A DNA stretch of 64,000 nt from Siphlonurus alternatus (Eukaryota > Arthropoda > Insecta > Ephemeroptera > Siphlonuridae). The notes beneath the pieces were generated by a model. The model saw nothing but the letters and a program-made list of their open reading frames with translations, searched no databases and was not told where the DNA came from. The stretch covers positions 11,381,628-11,445,627 of the forward strand of contig OX463783.1 of assembly GCA_949825025.1 (NCBI GenBank). Direction: 5' to 3'. Made by a program: the position numbers and the translations under genes. Below are positions 50,035 to 63,941 of the stretch, piece by piece (within the stretch, counting starts at the first letter, position 1; each line of letters starts with the position of its first letter).

Positions 50035-51390
50035 GTAAGAAATTTCTCACTTCCAATACTTTTGGAGGGAATTTTAAATAAATTTAAATGCATTTATTAT
50101 CTCACGGATATGAAGTTATTGTGTGTAGACTTATATACGTCGTATTAAACTCTGTATAAAAATTATTCTAATGCAACTATTTTGAAAAGTAGTGTACAAA
50201 ACATTTATTTTTATTGTATATAAAATATATTTCAGGTGGTTACAATTCTCTTTTCTTAATTGTAGATAATTTATATCACAAAGAATGATGTAAAGAAACA
50301 AAAATATTAATTAGTTTAATTAATTTAAACTATTGTTCTTAAAAATATAAAAAAATGATGAGAAATATAAGAAAAGGGCTTCATTTTTTTATTATTTTTA
50401 CTACAATGATATTTTATAAGATATACCCTACAGAGTTTGTTATAAAAATTGAAGTAAAGTAGTTAATTACAATAATTAGTATAAACATATAATATATAAT
50501 AGGTATAAACAACACATGTATGACTTTTCAAATACTGTACAATGACTTTTTTAACTACCAAATGTTATTTACAATTTGCAACAATCAAGTTTGCAAACAT
50601 TGGAGAAAATCAACTAGCGATTGTTTGGCTTATCTCGAAATATAAATAACATTTCCGTACCTGTAAATTGTAACGTATTCGGAGAATAAATTAATTGAAT
50701 TCTAATTAAAACCCAAAATAGACTTAAAGAGTGAAACTAAAGTTGTGTATCATAATAATATCTTCTGAGTTTGATTAATGGTTAATTTATAATTAGAATT
50801 TACGATCTCAAATATTCTAGAAGTGACCGTAGCAAAATAAGTTTTCTATCCTATGATTCTGAGATTTCCAGCTAGTGAGAACTGACATTACAAATTTTAG
50901 CACAAGTTTCAAATTAGACGAGTCTATTCTAATAGACTAATCTAGCTGTGCATGTTTAATAGAACTAGAATATAATTTAATACTCACTGGGGGGAAATCA
51001 TTATAGAAAACTATAGTATTTTTTTTAATTTACTATTTTTTTTTTAATTTTATTTATAAATACAAAAACAAAGTGTCATACCAAAAATGCTTAAAATTAA
51101 AAATAAAAGAAATTGTAAATAATTTAAACTTGAAAATGAGCTTTCAAATAATTATGGATCTCACGGGCTAGTCACAAAGAACTTAATGGAGATGTACAAA
51201 ATTTTAGTGCTGAAAATTGGTATTAAATTTTAATACTAAAAAACTTGAAGAGTTTCAGATCTATGCCAAGTCCTTAGTAAATCACGTCCATAATGTCAAA
51301 TAAAGATTACTGAAAATACACGTTACTCCTGAAGCCTCCAAACTTCCTCGGGTTATACTGACCCTCCAAAGACTACCCATGACCTACCCC

Positions 51391-51522
51391 AGGTTGTTGA
51401 GACTGACTAAATGCTGCCCCCCTTCCCCAGGTTGTTGAGACTGAATAAATGCTACCCCCTTCCCCACAGGTTGCTGAGACTGACTAAATGCTACCCACCT
51501 TCCCCAGGTTGTTGAGACTGAC
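51391..51522. repeat. 38 bp minisatellite abutting a cyclase splice donor
   Basis: AGGTTGTTGAGACTGAC recurs at 51391, 51429, 51468 and 51506 with a C-rich spacer. The fourth unit contains the donor GT itself. Confidence 0.85.
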
Positions 51523-51658
51523 CTGACAGACAATGACGAGGGCGAGAAGCACGACGAAGCAGAAGATGGTAGCTACGAAGAGACATCCCAGGAAGAGTGA
51601 ATGTTTGAGACGCACGCAGTAGTGACGGTACAGCTCCTCCAGTTCCATCTCACCGCCC
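51523..51658 (-). CDS. Ac76E: Adenylate cyclase type 2-like, exon with first transmembrane helix
   Basis: This 136 bp exon is the most 5' piece of the cyclase gene seen here. Its acceptor follows a pyrimidine-rich TTTTCTTGTGTCTCAG and its donor is CAG|GTCAGT. It gives one split-codon base plus 45 residues: a juxtamembrane segment ELEELYRHYCVRLKHS, typical of the cytosolic side before helix 1 in animal membrane cyclases, then about 25 hydrophobic residues (TM1). It ends in phase 0, matching the next exon at 43513. An in-frame ATG at 51648-51646 could be a start, but the good acceptor suggests an internal exon with the N-terminus further right, outside the window. The intron bases just after the donor are tandemly repeated (51391-51522). 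Confidence 0.85.
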
Positions 51659-52892
51659 CTGAGACACAAGAAAAGTAAATTAATTATTAGTTAATCCACA
51701 TGGTGCACACGGTAGATTTAAGAAAAGTGAGAATTCTCTTTTTGATTTGTTTTTTTTTTCAATTTGATATTGTGTTTAATCATTAATATATAGAAAAAAT
51801 CAAATTGACACATAAAGGCTTATATATATATGGAAAAACAAATAATGAAAATTAAATAGCAAAATATTTAAGCAAATAATATAATGTGTATTTACTATTA
51901 ATTGCATAGACAGAAAGGGTTCTTCCATCTATCTATTATAGTCAAATCATTGCACTCTGCATGAGGTTGGGCAAGTTATACAGCACCAAATTGGAGTTGC
52001 TTTGAATAATTAATTAGTTATTACCCTTGCTGCGTCTATAGCCCGCTTAAAATAGTTGGCTTAGGGCGAAATGACAAGGGCAAAATGACAAATTATTTTG
52101 GTTTCAGGTTTAAAGGTACACTGAAACTATCATAAAATGTCAATTTTATATGAAACACCTTTGTAAGAAGACGATAAAAAAGAATTTTTGTTATTTTCAG
52201 TGTAAATTCAATGAAAAAATTAATTACGAAGAAGCATGTACAAAACAATGCTCTTGATCATATCTTTGTATTAAATAAATTACACTCATTCTAATAAATG
52301 ATTATATTAATTAGTAAAATAATTCATTAGCATCTTTTATTATACGGCTTATTAAATTCTTTATATTGTCATATAAAGTTACCGGAAATTTAGAGGAGAA
52401 AAGAAAATTTAATTAAAAAAATGTAGCCATAATTTAATAAGTTATGTATGCTATTAATTATTATGTCACAATAAACTCTCTTTGTGATATTCTTTCTTAT
52501 AAAAAACAAAGTGCTTTATTATGTAATCTTTAGTTAAATTTTATTATAAAAGAAATTTTTTTTATTAAAGTTGTCGTTTCCAACACAGAAAAGCATGCTA
52601 TAACTTGTGAAATATTGCTACGTGTCATATCTGTCGCATTTTGGACGCCTTGCTGTGTTTTCTCAATGAAATAAAATATTTAAGACACTTTTCTTGTAAT
52701 AAGTCCTTTTATTTAGTAACTTTCTGAAAAGAAACTAAATAGAGACTTACATTTTTGTTCGTCTTTTTACCTTTTTTAAGAATTTCTAAGAGGCTTTTCT
52801 TTTTTTGTAAATAAGAAAAATGTACTAAATATGAATGCTATTTTATTTTTAATATGAAGTTCCCATACTTTTACCAGTGGAATTATAGCTTA

Positions 52893-53027
52893 GTCTGTTC
52901 GAAAATCTTGCTCGGTGAACACTTTCTTTCTCCAGCTCAGAGAGTGGGATAAGAAGTGTAGTACAAATGACGACATTTTTGTTCGAAAACTTGCTCAGAG
53001 TACACCGGATAGGGTTTACGAACAGAC
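52893..53027. mobile_element. GTTCGTAAACCCTGCTCAG element
   Basis: Diverged left arm (GTCTGTTCGAAAATCTTGCT), well-kept right arm (TAGGGTTTACGAACAGAC). The open frame over it reads through the element. Confidence 0.7.
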
Positions 53028-54130
53028 CTGTATCTTAAAAACAAAGCACGACAGCATTATTCACGAAAAAAGATATTCAGATTTTTTACTAACCACATGG
53101 TTATAATAGAAATTTATTCGTGAAATTAGTTCATTAATTTCCCATACATATGATTGTGTGTAACTCGTGTCTATCAGTATAATATAATGTTTATAAGTAA
53201 GATTTATGAATACATCCATTATATTTTCTGCTTTAAATTTAAAGAATTAAAGAATTATTAATTTAAATATTCATATGTGAGGAAGAAAATTGTCATTGTA
53301 AAATTAAAATGAAATTAGTATAGTTAATTATAATTGTAATATAATATAAATTTATAGAATTTTCATGCATCAATTAATTATTGAATAATGTTATTTAATT
53401 TTATAAATTTCTCCTATTTTTCTTCTGTTGTGCTACTTAATTTTTTTGTTAAATACCCACAGGACTTGGCGTTCACCTTATTTTTATCAGCTTTGAAATA
53501 CATTTGCAAGTTAATGTTCCTTGCAGACAAAGATTTATATTAAAGTCAAAATATTTATAATATGTACGCTCATTTTTATATGAAACAAAGAAAATAATTA
53601 GCATATTAATTTAAATATTATTAAAATTAAGTAGATTCTGTAGATTTCTTTTCATTCATACATTTTTTTTTTTTATATCTAAGGCTTTCTCATAGACAAT
53701 TTGCATAGACTGAATTTGTATAATCATGGAATATAAAAAATAAAGCTTCTATACTTTTAGTAATTAATTTTCTTTTTTAATCTGCGAAATTAGTTAAAAG
53801 CATTGCAGCAATTCAATTTTTTAAAGTTATAAGATTTATTTTCTTAATTAAACTAATTAAAGTTTATAACTTCATATAAATATATGAACATTTTTATTTA
53901 ATTTTCCATATTTCCAATTCATTTTATACATTTTTTATACACTAGAATTGATTAATAATAAGTTGTGCAAAAATAGCATGCATGATAATTATATGTTATA
54001 CTTCTGTTTAAGAGTGATTTTTATATAATATACAGTATATTGTAGAGTGAAAGCACTTATATTAAAATTAATTAATAATTTCAATTAAGATAAAATGAAG
54101 TTTTTTTTACAAACAAAGGACTTATTTATA

Positions 54131-54276
54131 TTGGGTGGCATTCACGAAGAGTTAAGGAGCGTTTTAGGGAGAGATATTTTAAGAAGCGTTTTTTATACCA
54201 GGTAACAGGTATAAAAAACGATTCTTAAAATTTCTCTCCCTAAAACGCTCCTTAACTCTTCGTGAATACCACCCAA
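54131..54276. mobile_element. ATTCACGAAGAGTTAAGG hairpin element
   Basis: GGGTGGCATTCACGAAGAG arms with an almost perfect mirror, about 146 bp. Its terminal bases resemble the ATTCACGAAGCAG family but the interior is different. Confidence 0.75.
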
Positions 54277-54498
54277 TATTACCTTTAACTTTAGCCTTCA
54301 AATTTTAGACTAAATTCAGAACTATTAAATTTATATTGCCATGCACTTACAATTTATAGCTTTAAATTTTAAATGTGTGCTAATTACTAATATTACCTTT
54401 AACTTGAGCCTTCAAATTTTAGACTAAATTCAGAACTATCATATTTATATTGCCACTTACAATTTATGGCTTTAAATTTTAAATGTATGCTAATTACT
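54277..54498. repeat. Two-copy tandem duplication, about 114 bp unit
   Basis: TATTACCTTTAACTT(T/G)AGCC through TGCTAATTACT occurs twice in succession directly right of the 54131 hairpin element; the first unit begins at the element's edge. Confidence 0.85.
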
Positions 54499-54778
54499 TG
54501 TTAATTCTCTTTTAAACTAAAAAAATAATAATTATAATTATAAATTAACAATTTAATTCATAAATTTCAAAATATTATAAATTTAATGAACTATCAAACT
54601 GCTATAGAGAGAAGCTTTATAGCTGAAAGTTGGTTAGTCTTTGAGACGACGTATTAAAATAAAATAATCATAGACTGACTGACTTAATTATAAAGAAGAC
54701 TATATAGTGTGTCAATCAGAAAAGTTTTCATTGTCAATTATACACACTGTCATAAAAGTTAAAATTTAAATGTCACAT

Positions 54779-54990
<212 letters not shown>

Positions 54991-55370
54991 ACAGACGCGT
55001 GAGATTTCTGCTAGTGGTTTTCACGTCTATTCAAAAGGTATGAGATAAAACGGTATCATTATTCAAGGCTTACACAACGCTATGCCGCAAGCTACACGAC
55101 GTCTATACTGACTGTCTGTTACATTTTTTAACATCATGGTAATCCGTAACGTCAAGCGTAGAGCAAACATTTTCAAGAGAGATAATAATTGAACTAAGAA
55201 ATAGAATTTATCCGTCACGTATTAATGTTCTTAATGTAAAATTTATCTACTGGTGGTATTTGCTTTGGATAAACATTTCATTATTAAATTCTACGTAAAA
55301 TAAAATTAAAATACGTATTTGAGGTACTACATGGTCACAATTGACATTGAATACGTTCACATGACGGTAT

Positions 55371-55827
55371 TTAAGGCTTAACCTGAGAAATTTGGACGAA
55401 AAATTTGCTACAACAGATTTTCTTCGAATTAATTTGGTGGACTCACAACAATCGTCAAATTAGCTCTGAATTTTTTCGGAATTTTTTAAACGTTGGTTTA
55501 ATTATAATTAATTTATTTAAATGAGAATTTTGTATCCTTCCAATGTTAAATTTGTTAATTAGCATTGCAAAAAAACTATACAACAGATTCTTTTACTTTT
55601 TATTTTACTAAAACCTAATTTTTTAGACTATTTTTCTGGATTGTTTTCATATATTTTGAACCGTGGCGATGATCGTTTCCTATATGTGATGAGAAATGTG
55701 GCAACGTTCTCAAGGACTGTTGTCACCACCCACTCCTAAAAATTTATGCGCATTCCAATGCAAACAGTGTTGCCACTATAGCCACGCCTCTTGACCTTGA
55801 CAGACAAATTCTCAGGTTATACCTTAA
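55371..55827. mobile_element. TTAAGGYWTAACCTGAGAA inverted-repeat element
   Basis: TTAAGGCTTAACCTGAGAAA at the left and mirrored TTCTCAGGTTATACCTTAA at the right, about 457 bp, no ORF. Confidence 0.65.
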
Positions 55828-57315
55828 TACGTATCTGTTGATGATGCCTCATAAGAACAACATTATTCGTCATCAATGAATCCGTATTAAACATAATCAT
55901 GTTTACTGTACGTAGTGATTGTGCATATTATACGGCTTTTCGTGGACAATCTGATTGCTTCAAATTTTGTGGTTCGCTTCCAAACCGGAGCGATCATGGT
56001 ACGGGGAGGTGGCTGCAGCCCCCTTCCCCGAAATTTTTAATTTAACATCCATGGGTAATATAGACATTTTCCCCACTCTAATTTTTTTTAACATTGACCT
56101 AATAGAGACAGCCCCCTCCAAAATTTGGTTTTAGATCCGCGCCTGTATGGTCCAGCAATACATTTGCCTGGTTGTAACTAAGGGAACCATGGAAAACTTA
56201 GTCAGAATGGTCGGCAATGGATGAATGATGTCATCAATAAATGCACGAGTGGGTGTTATTTATCTATAACCATTATTTGTTAGTGTCATCCATGTGATTT
56301 TAGCTCAGAAATTAATTACTGTAATTACATATAAAATTTTATAACTAAAAGTTGCTAGATTAAAATCTTTGCGATTTTTTTCTGTGAATAACTCATAAAC
56401 ATTAACAAGTTTTTAAAAAATTCGCCAATTTAAAAGAGTGTTTGCGAAAAAAAAAAACCTCTTTTAAATTTGTGTTTATTATTTTTTAAGCTCATTTAAA
56501 ACATAGAATAAAATTAATATATAAGCTTTTTATGTGGTATTAAAATTGAAAGTGAAAAACTAAATTAAAAATATAAATAAAAATAAAATAAGTAAATATG
56601 TATGAAAAACGTGTCTTTATAAATTTTATATTATTAATTTTTTTATTTCATGGAATATAATCCATTATTTTTTTTAAAATAACATTATTTAAAAAAAAAT
56701 ATTATAAGTTCGGTAAACAATTTTAATTAAAACAAGTACATAATATATTAACAACATTGATTTTTTTTTTATTCATTATTACAAGCAGAAAGGAATAGTT
56801 GTTGCATTCTTCAATAAAACATTTTAAATATGCAAAACACAAGTTGCATGTTTACTTAATATAGGTCATATACACTACATTGACTATTATAGCATAGAAG
56901 GTTAAAATGATTTGTTTACATTATGTATATATCATAAAATATATGTTATATAATATAGTAAAAGCAATATTGAGTTAAAATGCTGCATGTATAGCAATTT
57001 ACTTTACAATGCATTGGCACGTGTAAACTTTGTAAATTAATTACTGCATGTAATTATATTATTAAATTGAGCAGAAATTTGTATAGAATCCTGCATGATA
57101 CATAAATGGAAGTTACATAAAATTCATGCATTGCAATTATATGACATTGTTCAATTAAGTTCACTTTTTGTGCCTTTATAATTTTAATGTAATATTATAT
57201 AATATTAATTATTGTACTCCATTAAAAATTATAATAATATTTTGTAATACATTTTGTTTGTTACAAACAAAAATTAGCAAAGTCTTATTAAATCGATGAT
57301 AACTTGGAAAGCTGA

Positions 57316-57642
57316 ATGGACAACATACATGAAAAAATTTACTGCAGAAATGAATAGAGGGTACCAAATTATGCTACTCTGAATTTTTTCACATTTTTTT
57401 GAGACCCAGAACTATTTTTAAATAATTATTGAAAGTGCGGCCACGCCCCCTGGAGGCGTCAATAGGCGTCCAGTCTCTATCCTTTTTATTAAGAAGTCAG
57501 GGTGCCAACTGAAATCACAGGACTTTCAATAATTATTTAAAAATAGTTCTGGGTTTCAAAAAAAAATCTGAAAAAATTCAGAGTAGCATAATTCATTTCT
57601 ATTCATTTCTGCAATAAAAAAAATTTCATGTAGGTTGTCCAT
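57316..57642. mobile_element. GGATAGAGGGTGCAAA family, TGGACAAC ends
   Basis: Arms as in the other copies, but both outer ends are TGGACAAC(A/C)TACATGAAA instead of ATGGAGTATTGACCTCAAA. Confidence 0.75.
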
Positions 57643-57839
57643 TAAGCAGTGAAATACAGTAAATATATATAACTTTGAAGTGCATAATACAATGTGTGTA
57701 AACCTTTGTCAATTTTCTGGTGCTATAAACTGAATTATATTATACTGAACTCAATAATATTATTGTCATAGTGATGTAGAAGTCAATGTAATATGTTAAT
57801 TGCTAATAAATTATTAGAGTCTAGTTTGTAAGCTTTAAT

Positions 57840-57962
57840 TTGTAGTGAACTTAATTATTCATATTGTAACACTATTGTATCATATTCTGGTCAGGGGTAA
57901 GAAAAGGCATTTTTGCCTTACCCTCGCCATATAATTAAGTCTAATAAATAAAATAAAATAAG
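57840..57962 (+). mobile_element. Possible LINE 3' tail
   Basis: AAAAGGCATTTTTGCCTTA hairpin, then TAATTAAGTCTAATAAATAA and AAATAAAATAAAATAAG, a layout typical of 5'-truncated non-LTR retrotransposons. No ORF remains. Confidence 0.4.
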
Positions 57963-58744
57963 CAAAGGTTGCAATTGTGGTATTGAATATTGTCACACTA
58001 TATAGACGTGCAACCCCATGTTTTAAGTTAATTCGCAGATTTGACGAAATTTTGTCACTAAGATTTCGAAATTTTATGATATTGGCATCATGTTAATTCT
58101 TAAAAAAATCTATTTAATTATTCTAGTTAATTATTAATTACTTCTAAAAAATAATTTTTTACACTTTTCCTGCTTCTTATTATGTTGCAAGGTTTTGAAG
58201 TGCTTGTAAGGCAAGCTTACTGCTACGTGAATTTGACTTCTTAGTGTATGAAAAAATCTTCGAAACATGGATTTCTGTATAGAAGTCACATAATATCATA
58301 ATATTAAATGGTAAACAATGTTTACTTAAAAAGCAGACTAATTTTCTGCAAGAATACATTATAACATTATAATTTACCATGTCTGCTTTTTAATTAAAAT
58401 AATACTCAAACTTTGTATATTTACCTAACAAGAAAATTATACAAGAATAATATTTTAAATTATCATGTTAAATGAATAAATTTATTTAATTAAAATTTTC
58501 TCTGTTAACGTTAGATTTATATATTTAAATTTGTGCAAATAAAGCTGTGTTTTACTGAAAACTTACAGGACTCGGATTAAAACAATGTAAGGATACAAAA
58601 ATATGAATGATGTATTTTTTTATAAATTAGCAGAAGAGAATATTAAGTTAATATTATATACTGTACAAATGTTTATAAATCTATGAACTGAATAAAAAAT
58701 TAAAAAATATGGAAACGATAAAAATGTAATATTTGCTGTCTACA

Positions 58745-59055
58745 TGATGGAGTATTGACCGTAAAATGTTTTATTGCGGACATATATAGATAGAGGGTGC
58801 AAAATTATGTTACTCTGATTTTTTATTTTTCAGAGGCCAGGAAGTATTGCTAATTTTTTTGCCGAGGTCAGGTTTAACGCAAGTTTCTCTTAGGTCCTAT
58901 CCTTTTATTCCTCTTGACGCGCCTCTCACTGTACTTTCAATAATTTTTTAAAAATATTTTCTGGGCTCTAAAAGATCTGGAAAAAAATCAGAGTAGCACA
59001 ACTTTGCACCCTCTATCCATTTCTGCAATAAAATTTTTTGAAGTTGATACTCCAT
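58745..59055. mobile_element. GGATAGAGGGTGCAAA family
   Basis: Inverted arms with ATAGAGGGTGCAAAATTATG and its mirror; ATGGAGTATTGACC-type ends. The centre lacks TGACGTCA. Confidence 0.7.
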
Positions 59056-59939
59056 TAACTTTTACTAATACACGCTGCAGAGCATTAGGTTCCTGTGAAG
59101 TCGTTGCAAATATGCGTTGCAGTGAAGTCACGTGGGATTATAACCTAGAAAATTATTTTGCAATTGCATAATTAATTATTATAAAGCAAATTGATTAATT
59201 TTAGTATAATAAATGTATGAAATTTATTAATTCAGAAATAATATGCACTGTATTGCTCGAGTTTCTTTTAAACATGTTGAAACTCTACACACAGTCAATT
59301 AAATTTATATTCCCTCCAAGTAGCTGTAAGTATAAAGTTCGTGGCTATGTTTGCAAGTTCACTGGGTTGAAACTTTGTAAAGTAGGATACTAATATGGTG
59401 TAATATTTGACGTCATAAAGTTAGTGCGAACCTGGTAGTAACAGCTGGAACTACGTGCGTCTAGAGAGGACATATTGGTTGTTTAACATTGTAACATCAT
59501 GTAAATGCTCTGCCACAGCATAATTTTACAGAAATAACAACACCATAATTAATTATGATAAATAATCAAACACAATTACTATTGCCATAATTAGTTGTCC
59601 CATACTTCTGGACAAATATAAAAAAATATTTCAACTTCGCAAGTGATGTACAGTATTTCATATAAATTTTGTCATTTTTGTGACTCTCCCAATGCTATAG
59701 AGATTGTTGTATCCTCGGCAGAATCAGCCAAAATTTCAGCGGTCAGCATCATCTCCTGGTTCTTTTTATGTCCTCTATATTTACGAATAGACATTACTGG
59801 CTATTAATTTCAGAAGGAATGTAACACAAATTTGACCATGAAAAGATAAAAAATTGGAAAATATAAAAATAAAAAAGTCTATATATTTAAAAAAATATAT
59901 ATTTTTATACATAAATGTTTCATATATTAATTAATTTCT

Positions 59940-60288
59940 ATTAAAGGTATACAGGCCTCAAATTACAAATTAGACAGACATTAAGTGTTGCTCGAGTTTA
60001 TAATCAACATTCGTATTATATTTACCTGCGCGCGGTGCGTCTGTGCGAAGTCGCGCTGTAAAGAAAGTCCTTGCTGACGTCACAACTCACAGCTAGCACC
60101 GATTAGCATTGAGTTGTGACGTCACCAAGGACTTCGTGACGTCATCAAGGACTAAATTTCTTGCTTTGAACTGCGACTTCGCACAGATGCATCACGCGTG
60201 GAAAAAAATTATGCGAATGTTGATTATATACTCTAAACCCACTTGATTACTGTCTGACTTGTATTTTGAGGCCTGTATGCCTTTAAAC
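59940..60288. mobile_element. GGCCTCAAATTACAAATT element
   Basis: Inverted ends TTAAAGGTATACAGGCCTCA. The GC-rich centre holds three TGACGTCA sites and a small local inverted repeat around AACTCACAGCTAGCACC. Confidence 0.75.
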
Positions 60289-60576
60289 ATCCATTATGTG
60301 GTTACTTGGTTACTTTTCACAATAAATTTCAGAACAGAATTGTTAAACCTAGTATACAAGACATGTTATAAGGAAAGGAGTGTACCTGAAAAGACAAACA
60401 AGAGCCAAGTTATTACATAAATGTAAGATGTTCAGTTTGCTCACTACGGTTTGCATGAAAGCTTAGAGATGAAGAGGATTTTAGATGCTAGGTCATGAAA
60501 TGTCTGTTTATTTTTGCTAACATTTGTGTGCCTAGTGAATAATTGTAGTAAGTTTGCTGAAGGTCCATATAGGTTT

Positions 60577-60870
60577 TTCTCTCTTGTCTTTACTGGAATA
60601 TAATTCTAAATTGTAATATTAATTAATTTGCACTTAATTTCCCATTAAATTAAGTATAAATATGAGTTTTAACATGTTACAAAATTTAAAGGTCAGGTAA
60701 TTTGGTCGTAATTCTCTCTCTCTCTCTCTTTCTTCTTTCTTGTCTTTACTGGCATATAATATTAATTCTATAATTAATTTGCACTTAATTTTCCATTAAT
60801 TAACTTTAAATATGAATTTTAACATGTTACAAAATTTAAAGGTCAAGTAATCTGGTCGTAATTCATTCAT
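60577..60870. repeat. Two-copy tandem duplication beside the (CT)n tract
   Basis: TTGTCTTTACTGG ... AAAATTTAAAGGTCA(G/A)GTAAT ... is present twice, each copy ending in CT repeats (14 bp in the first, over 110 bp in the second). Confidence 0.85.
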
Positions 60871-60996
<126 letters not shown>

Positions 60997-61690
60997 ATAT
61001 TTATCAGTCATGCCACTCATATTTCTCAGTCCATACATGCATGCAAGTAAATTTACTGCTTTAAAATAAACGCTGCAAACTTCGCTGTACGTTCAATGTA
61101 TACGTTACGGTGTCGATATAAACGTCCAATAAATTCTTACTAGATAATTTATAACCATGCAAAGTTTGCACAATCACTATAAGAATGACCTAGATTGGTT
61201 TATACTTCAATTAATTTTATTTCATAAATCCGATCTATCAAAATTCTATAAATATAAGAAAAAATTAATTTAAAATGTAACACTTCCAAGATATAATAAT
61301 ATTTTTTATATGATTTTGTGATGTAAGAGATAAAATAGTTGTGAATGTTGTGTGCTTGTAGTAAAAGAAAAAAATAAAAGTTTACAAACCGCAAAAGAAA
61401 ATAATTAAAATTGAAAGTACGAAAGAAGAAAGAAAATACGAATGCTATAAAACTTTTTCTTTAACAGTATAGTCACTGTTTTATTTTTATGTCAATTCTC
61501 TTTATGTTTACCATTCACATGGCAGTCATGCATTCATAGTATAGAGGTACTGTACAGTACTGTACTATATATGGATATATAACATTGCGAAAAAAATAAT
61601 AAAATTGAAATTGTTTTGAAATACTTAAAGCGAATACAACATTGAAAAAAAATAAAAAATTAAATTTTGTATACTTTATATAAAAAAGAA

Positions 61691-61763
61691 TGCCCAGACC
61701 CGGGATTGAACCGGGGACCTTTAGATCTTCAGTCTAACGCTCTCCCAACTGAGCTATCTAGGC
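61691..61763 (-). tRNA. tRNA-Phe (anticodon GAA)
   Basis: A complete 73 nt cloverleaf ending with discriminator A. The acceptor stem GCCTAGA/TCTGGGC pairs fully with one G-T. The D-arm is standard (GCTCAGTTGGGAGAGC). The anticodon stem TTAGA/TCTAA closes loop CTGAAGA with anticodon GAA, and the T-arm is CCCGG-TTCAATC-CCGGG. A-box and B-box (GGTTCAATCC) promoters match consensus. A run of six T on the transcribed side (plus positions 61683-61688) is the Pol III terminator. There is no intron. The acceptor differs from the GCCGAAA I remember from fly but stays paired, so the gene looks intact. Confidence 0.97.
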
Positions 61764-63230
61764 TTCTTACCGATTGAGAAAGACATAAAGTTTAAATAAA
61801 TTCCATTCTTGAAATATCTTATATCAAAAAGATGTATTTTTTTATATAAAACTAAAACATTTTATCAAAAACTAATAATAAGAACAAATTTAAATGCATT
61901 TATTAAAATATATTGTCATTGAAAAATATATTATAAATTATGTCACATGCAGTTACTAAAATTACAAACGCATAAGTTATATAGCTTCTTGTGAGCATGG
62001 ATTTCGACCTTTCCTGACAGTTTTTTTTGATCCCTAGCTATCTGTAGATTTTACTTTTTTTTTTTTTTGATGTTTGTTTATATTTCTCTCATGTTACATA
62101 ATATATAGAATAATATATTGACAAACGATAGTATATCGTCACGATACTGATAGCTTTTGAATATACAGGTTAAACATATATACGGGAAAGTTTTCTGAAA
62201 ATAATATATATTTTTAAATATATTTTTCTATATCTTTAAAACGATATAGCGTAAGATTTCTGCTTTTACATTTCAATATCATGTTTAAAAACAAATAATA
62301 ATAAAAACCTCATGCAATCCATATTTTGAAATAATAAAAATAAATTTTTGCATGTATTCCCAGCTAGGTCAAATCAAGTCATTCGTAACGATAGTTTACG
62401 AGTGAAAAATGATAGCACGATTCTCTTGTATAACAAATGCAGAAACTTGGTGTTAGAAAGAAGTAGAATGTGGTGTTATACAAAAGAAAATGACGATGTT
62501 GCAATCTGAAACATCGTGTCTTTACAAAGGGTAACAAAAAAGAAAATGTTAGTGGAAAAAAAATCAGATGAGTTTTTCTTACAGCTTTTAACATATTATT
62601 TTATCTAAAGAGTATTCGATTTTACTTTTTTCTTTGTAAAGTTCGATCTATTTTTTTTTAACAAAATGAAAGTGCACTTTTGATTTATATTGTGTTAGAA
62701 AAAAAGGTTGTTTTCTTTATTTTTCAATTTATACGTGTATATAGAAAAATAAATTTTTTAAAAATTTATTTTTATTTATTATATCTATATACATCATGCT
62801 GTATATAAAATATATATATATATATATATCAGATATAAAAAGAAAATTTATGTGAAAATATAAAATGGAGAAAACCTTACAGATTTATAGAAATATGAAT
62901 ATAAACAATAATTATGCCATAGTTATAATTAAATTGTTATAATTTCTTATATTTTGCTTAAATATTAAATTTTAACACTGTGGCTACAGCATATAATTAA
63001 GACGCTTTTTGAGCCTCTTTAATTGCATAAAAATATAAGAAGAATAAATTATTAATGCTAATAATTTTATCTATAATATATACGATATATTTTTCTTACG
63101 AAAACATCTAGGTATGTGATTTACGAATGAAATTTAATATCTAGAAACGTGCAGGTTTCTCACACATAACGGTGTAATTATAATGTCATAATTGATGAGG
63201 TTAGAAACTTTCCTTCGTTAATTTAAAACA
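61764..63230. other. Featureless AT-rich interval
   Basis: Between the tRNA and the 63231 hairpin element I see only A/T runs and a short TA repeat near 62815. No coding or repeat partner recognised. Confidence 0.6.
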
Positions 63231-63416
63231 TTGTGGGGGACATTCACAAAGCACTTTAACCCCCACTGTATATAGACTCAATTTTTATCCCTGTTGGATG
63301 GTGCTAAACCAGGGGCTAATCTTGTTGAGCCCATGGGTTAGAGTGACCATGTTTAGCACCAGGGATAAAAATCGAGGCTAAAGTGGGGGTTAAAGTGCTT
63401 TGTAAATGTCCCACAG
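63231..63416. mobile_element. ATTCACAAAGCACTTTAACC hairpin element
   Basis: GTGGGGGACATTCACAAAGC at the left and a mirrored TTTGTAAATGTCCCACAG at the right. A third interior type behind the same ATTCACRAAG end motif. Confidence 0.7.
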
Positions 63417-63464
63417 TGTTTATAGAAAACATGAAATTTAATTTTAAAACACGATATTTATTAG

Positions 63465-63606
63465 GCCTGTTCGTAAACCCTGCTCAGGAATACTCTAAGC
63501 AAGTTTACGAACAAAAATCGTGACGTCATTTACACTGCACTCCGCACTAGTATAGCTTCATCTGGTGTATTACTCTGTGTTCTCCGAGCAGGGTTTACGA
63601 ACAGAC
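63465..63606. mobile_element. GTTCGTAAACCCTGCTCAG element
   Basis: 142 bp, both arms clear, with an internal GTGACGTCAT. Confidence 0.75.
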
Positions 63607-63941
63607 TCATTATATAATCCATTACAATAATTAATAAATTTATATTATCGAGTTAAAAAAGGGACTTCAGTTACTTTATTGCATTGCCTACATAAGCTAT
63701 CTTACCATGCACTGATGGTTCTATGTAGACCATGAACTCTCGTGCTATAAGTTGCCCCAGTTTGCCTCCACCATGTAAGGGGGGCGATCAACAAGTAGGT
63801 AGCGTCTGGTACTTTGTTACCCCTCTTATACTGTCTCGCCTTTCTGCAGTTAACCCTAGCTGATATACCGTAACGTTGTTTAGACTAACCGCAGGCATGA
63901 TCTATTTTCCTTTTATGACTTTTAAAACGATATTGTCATTT

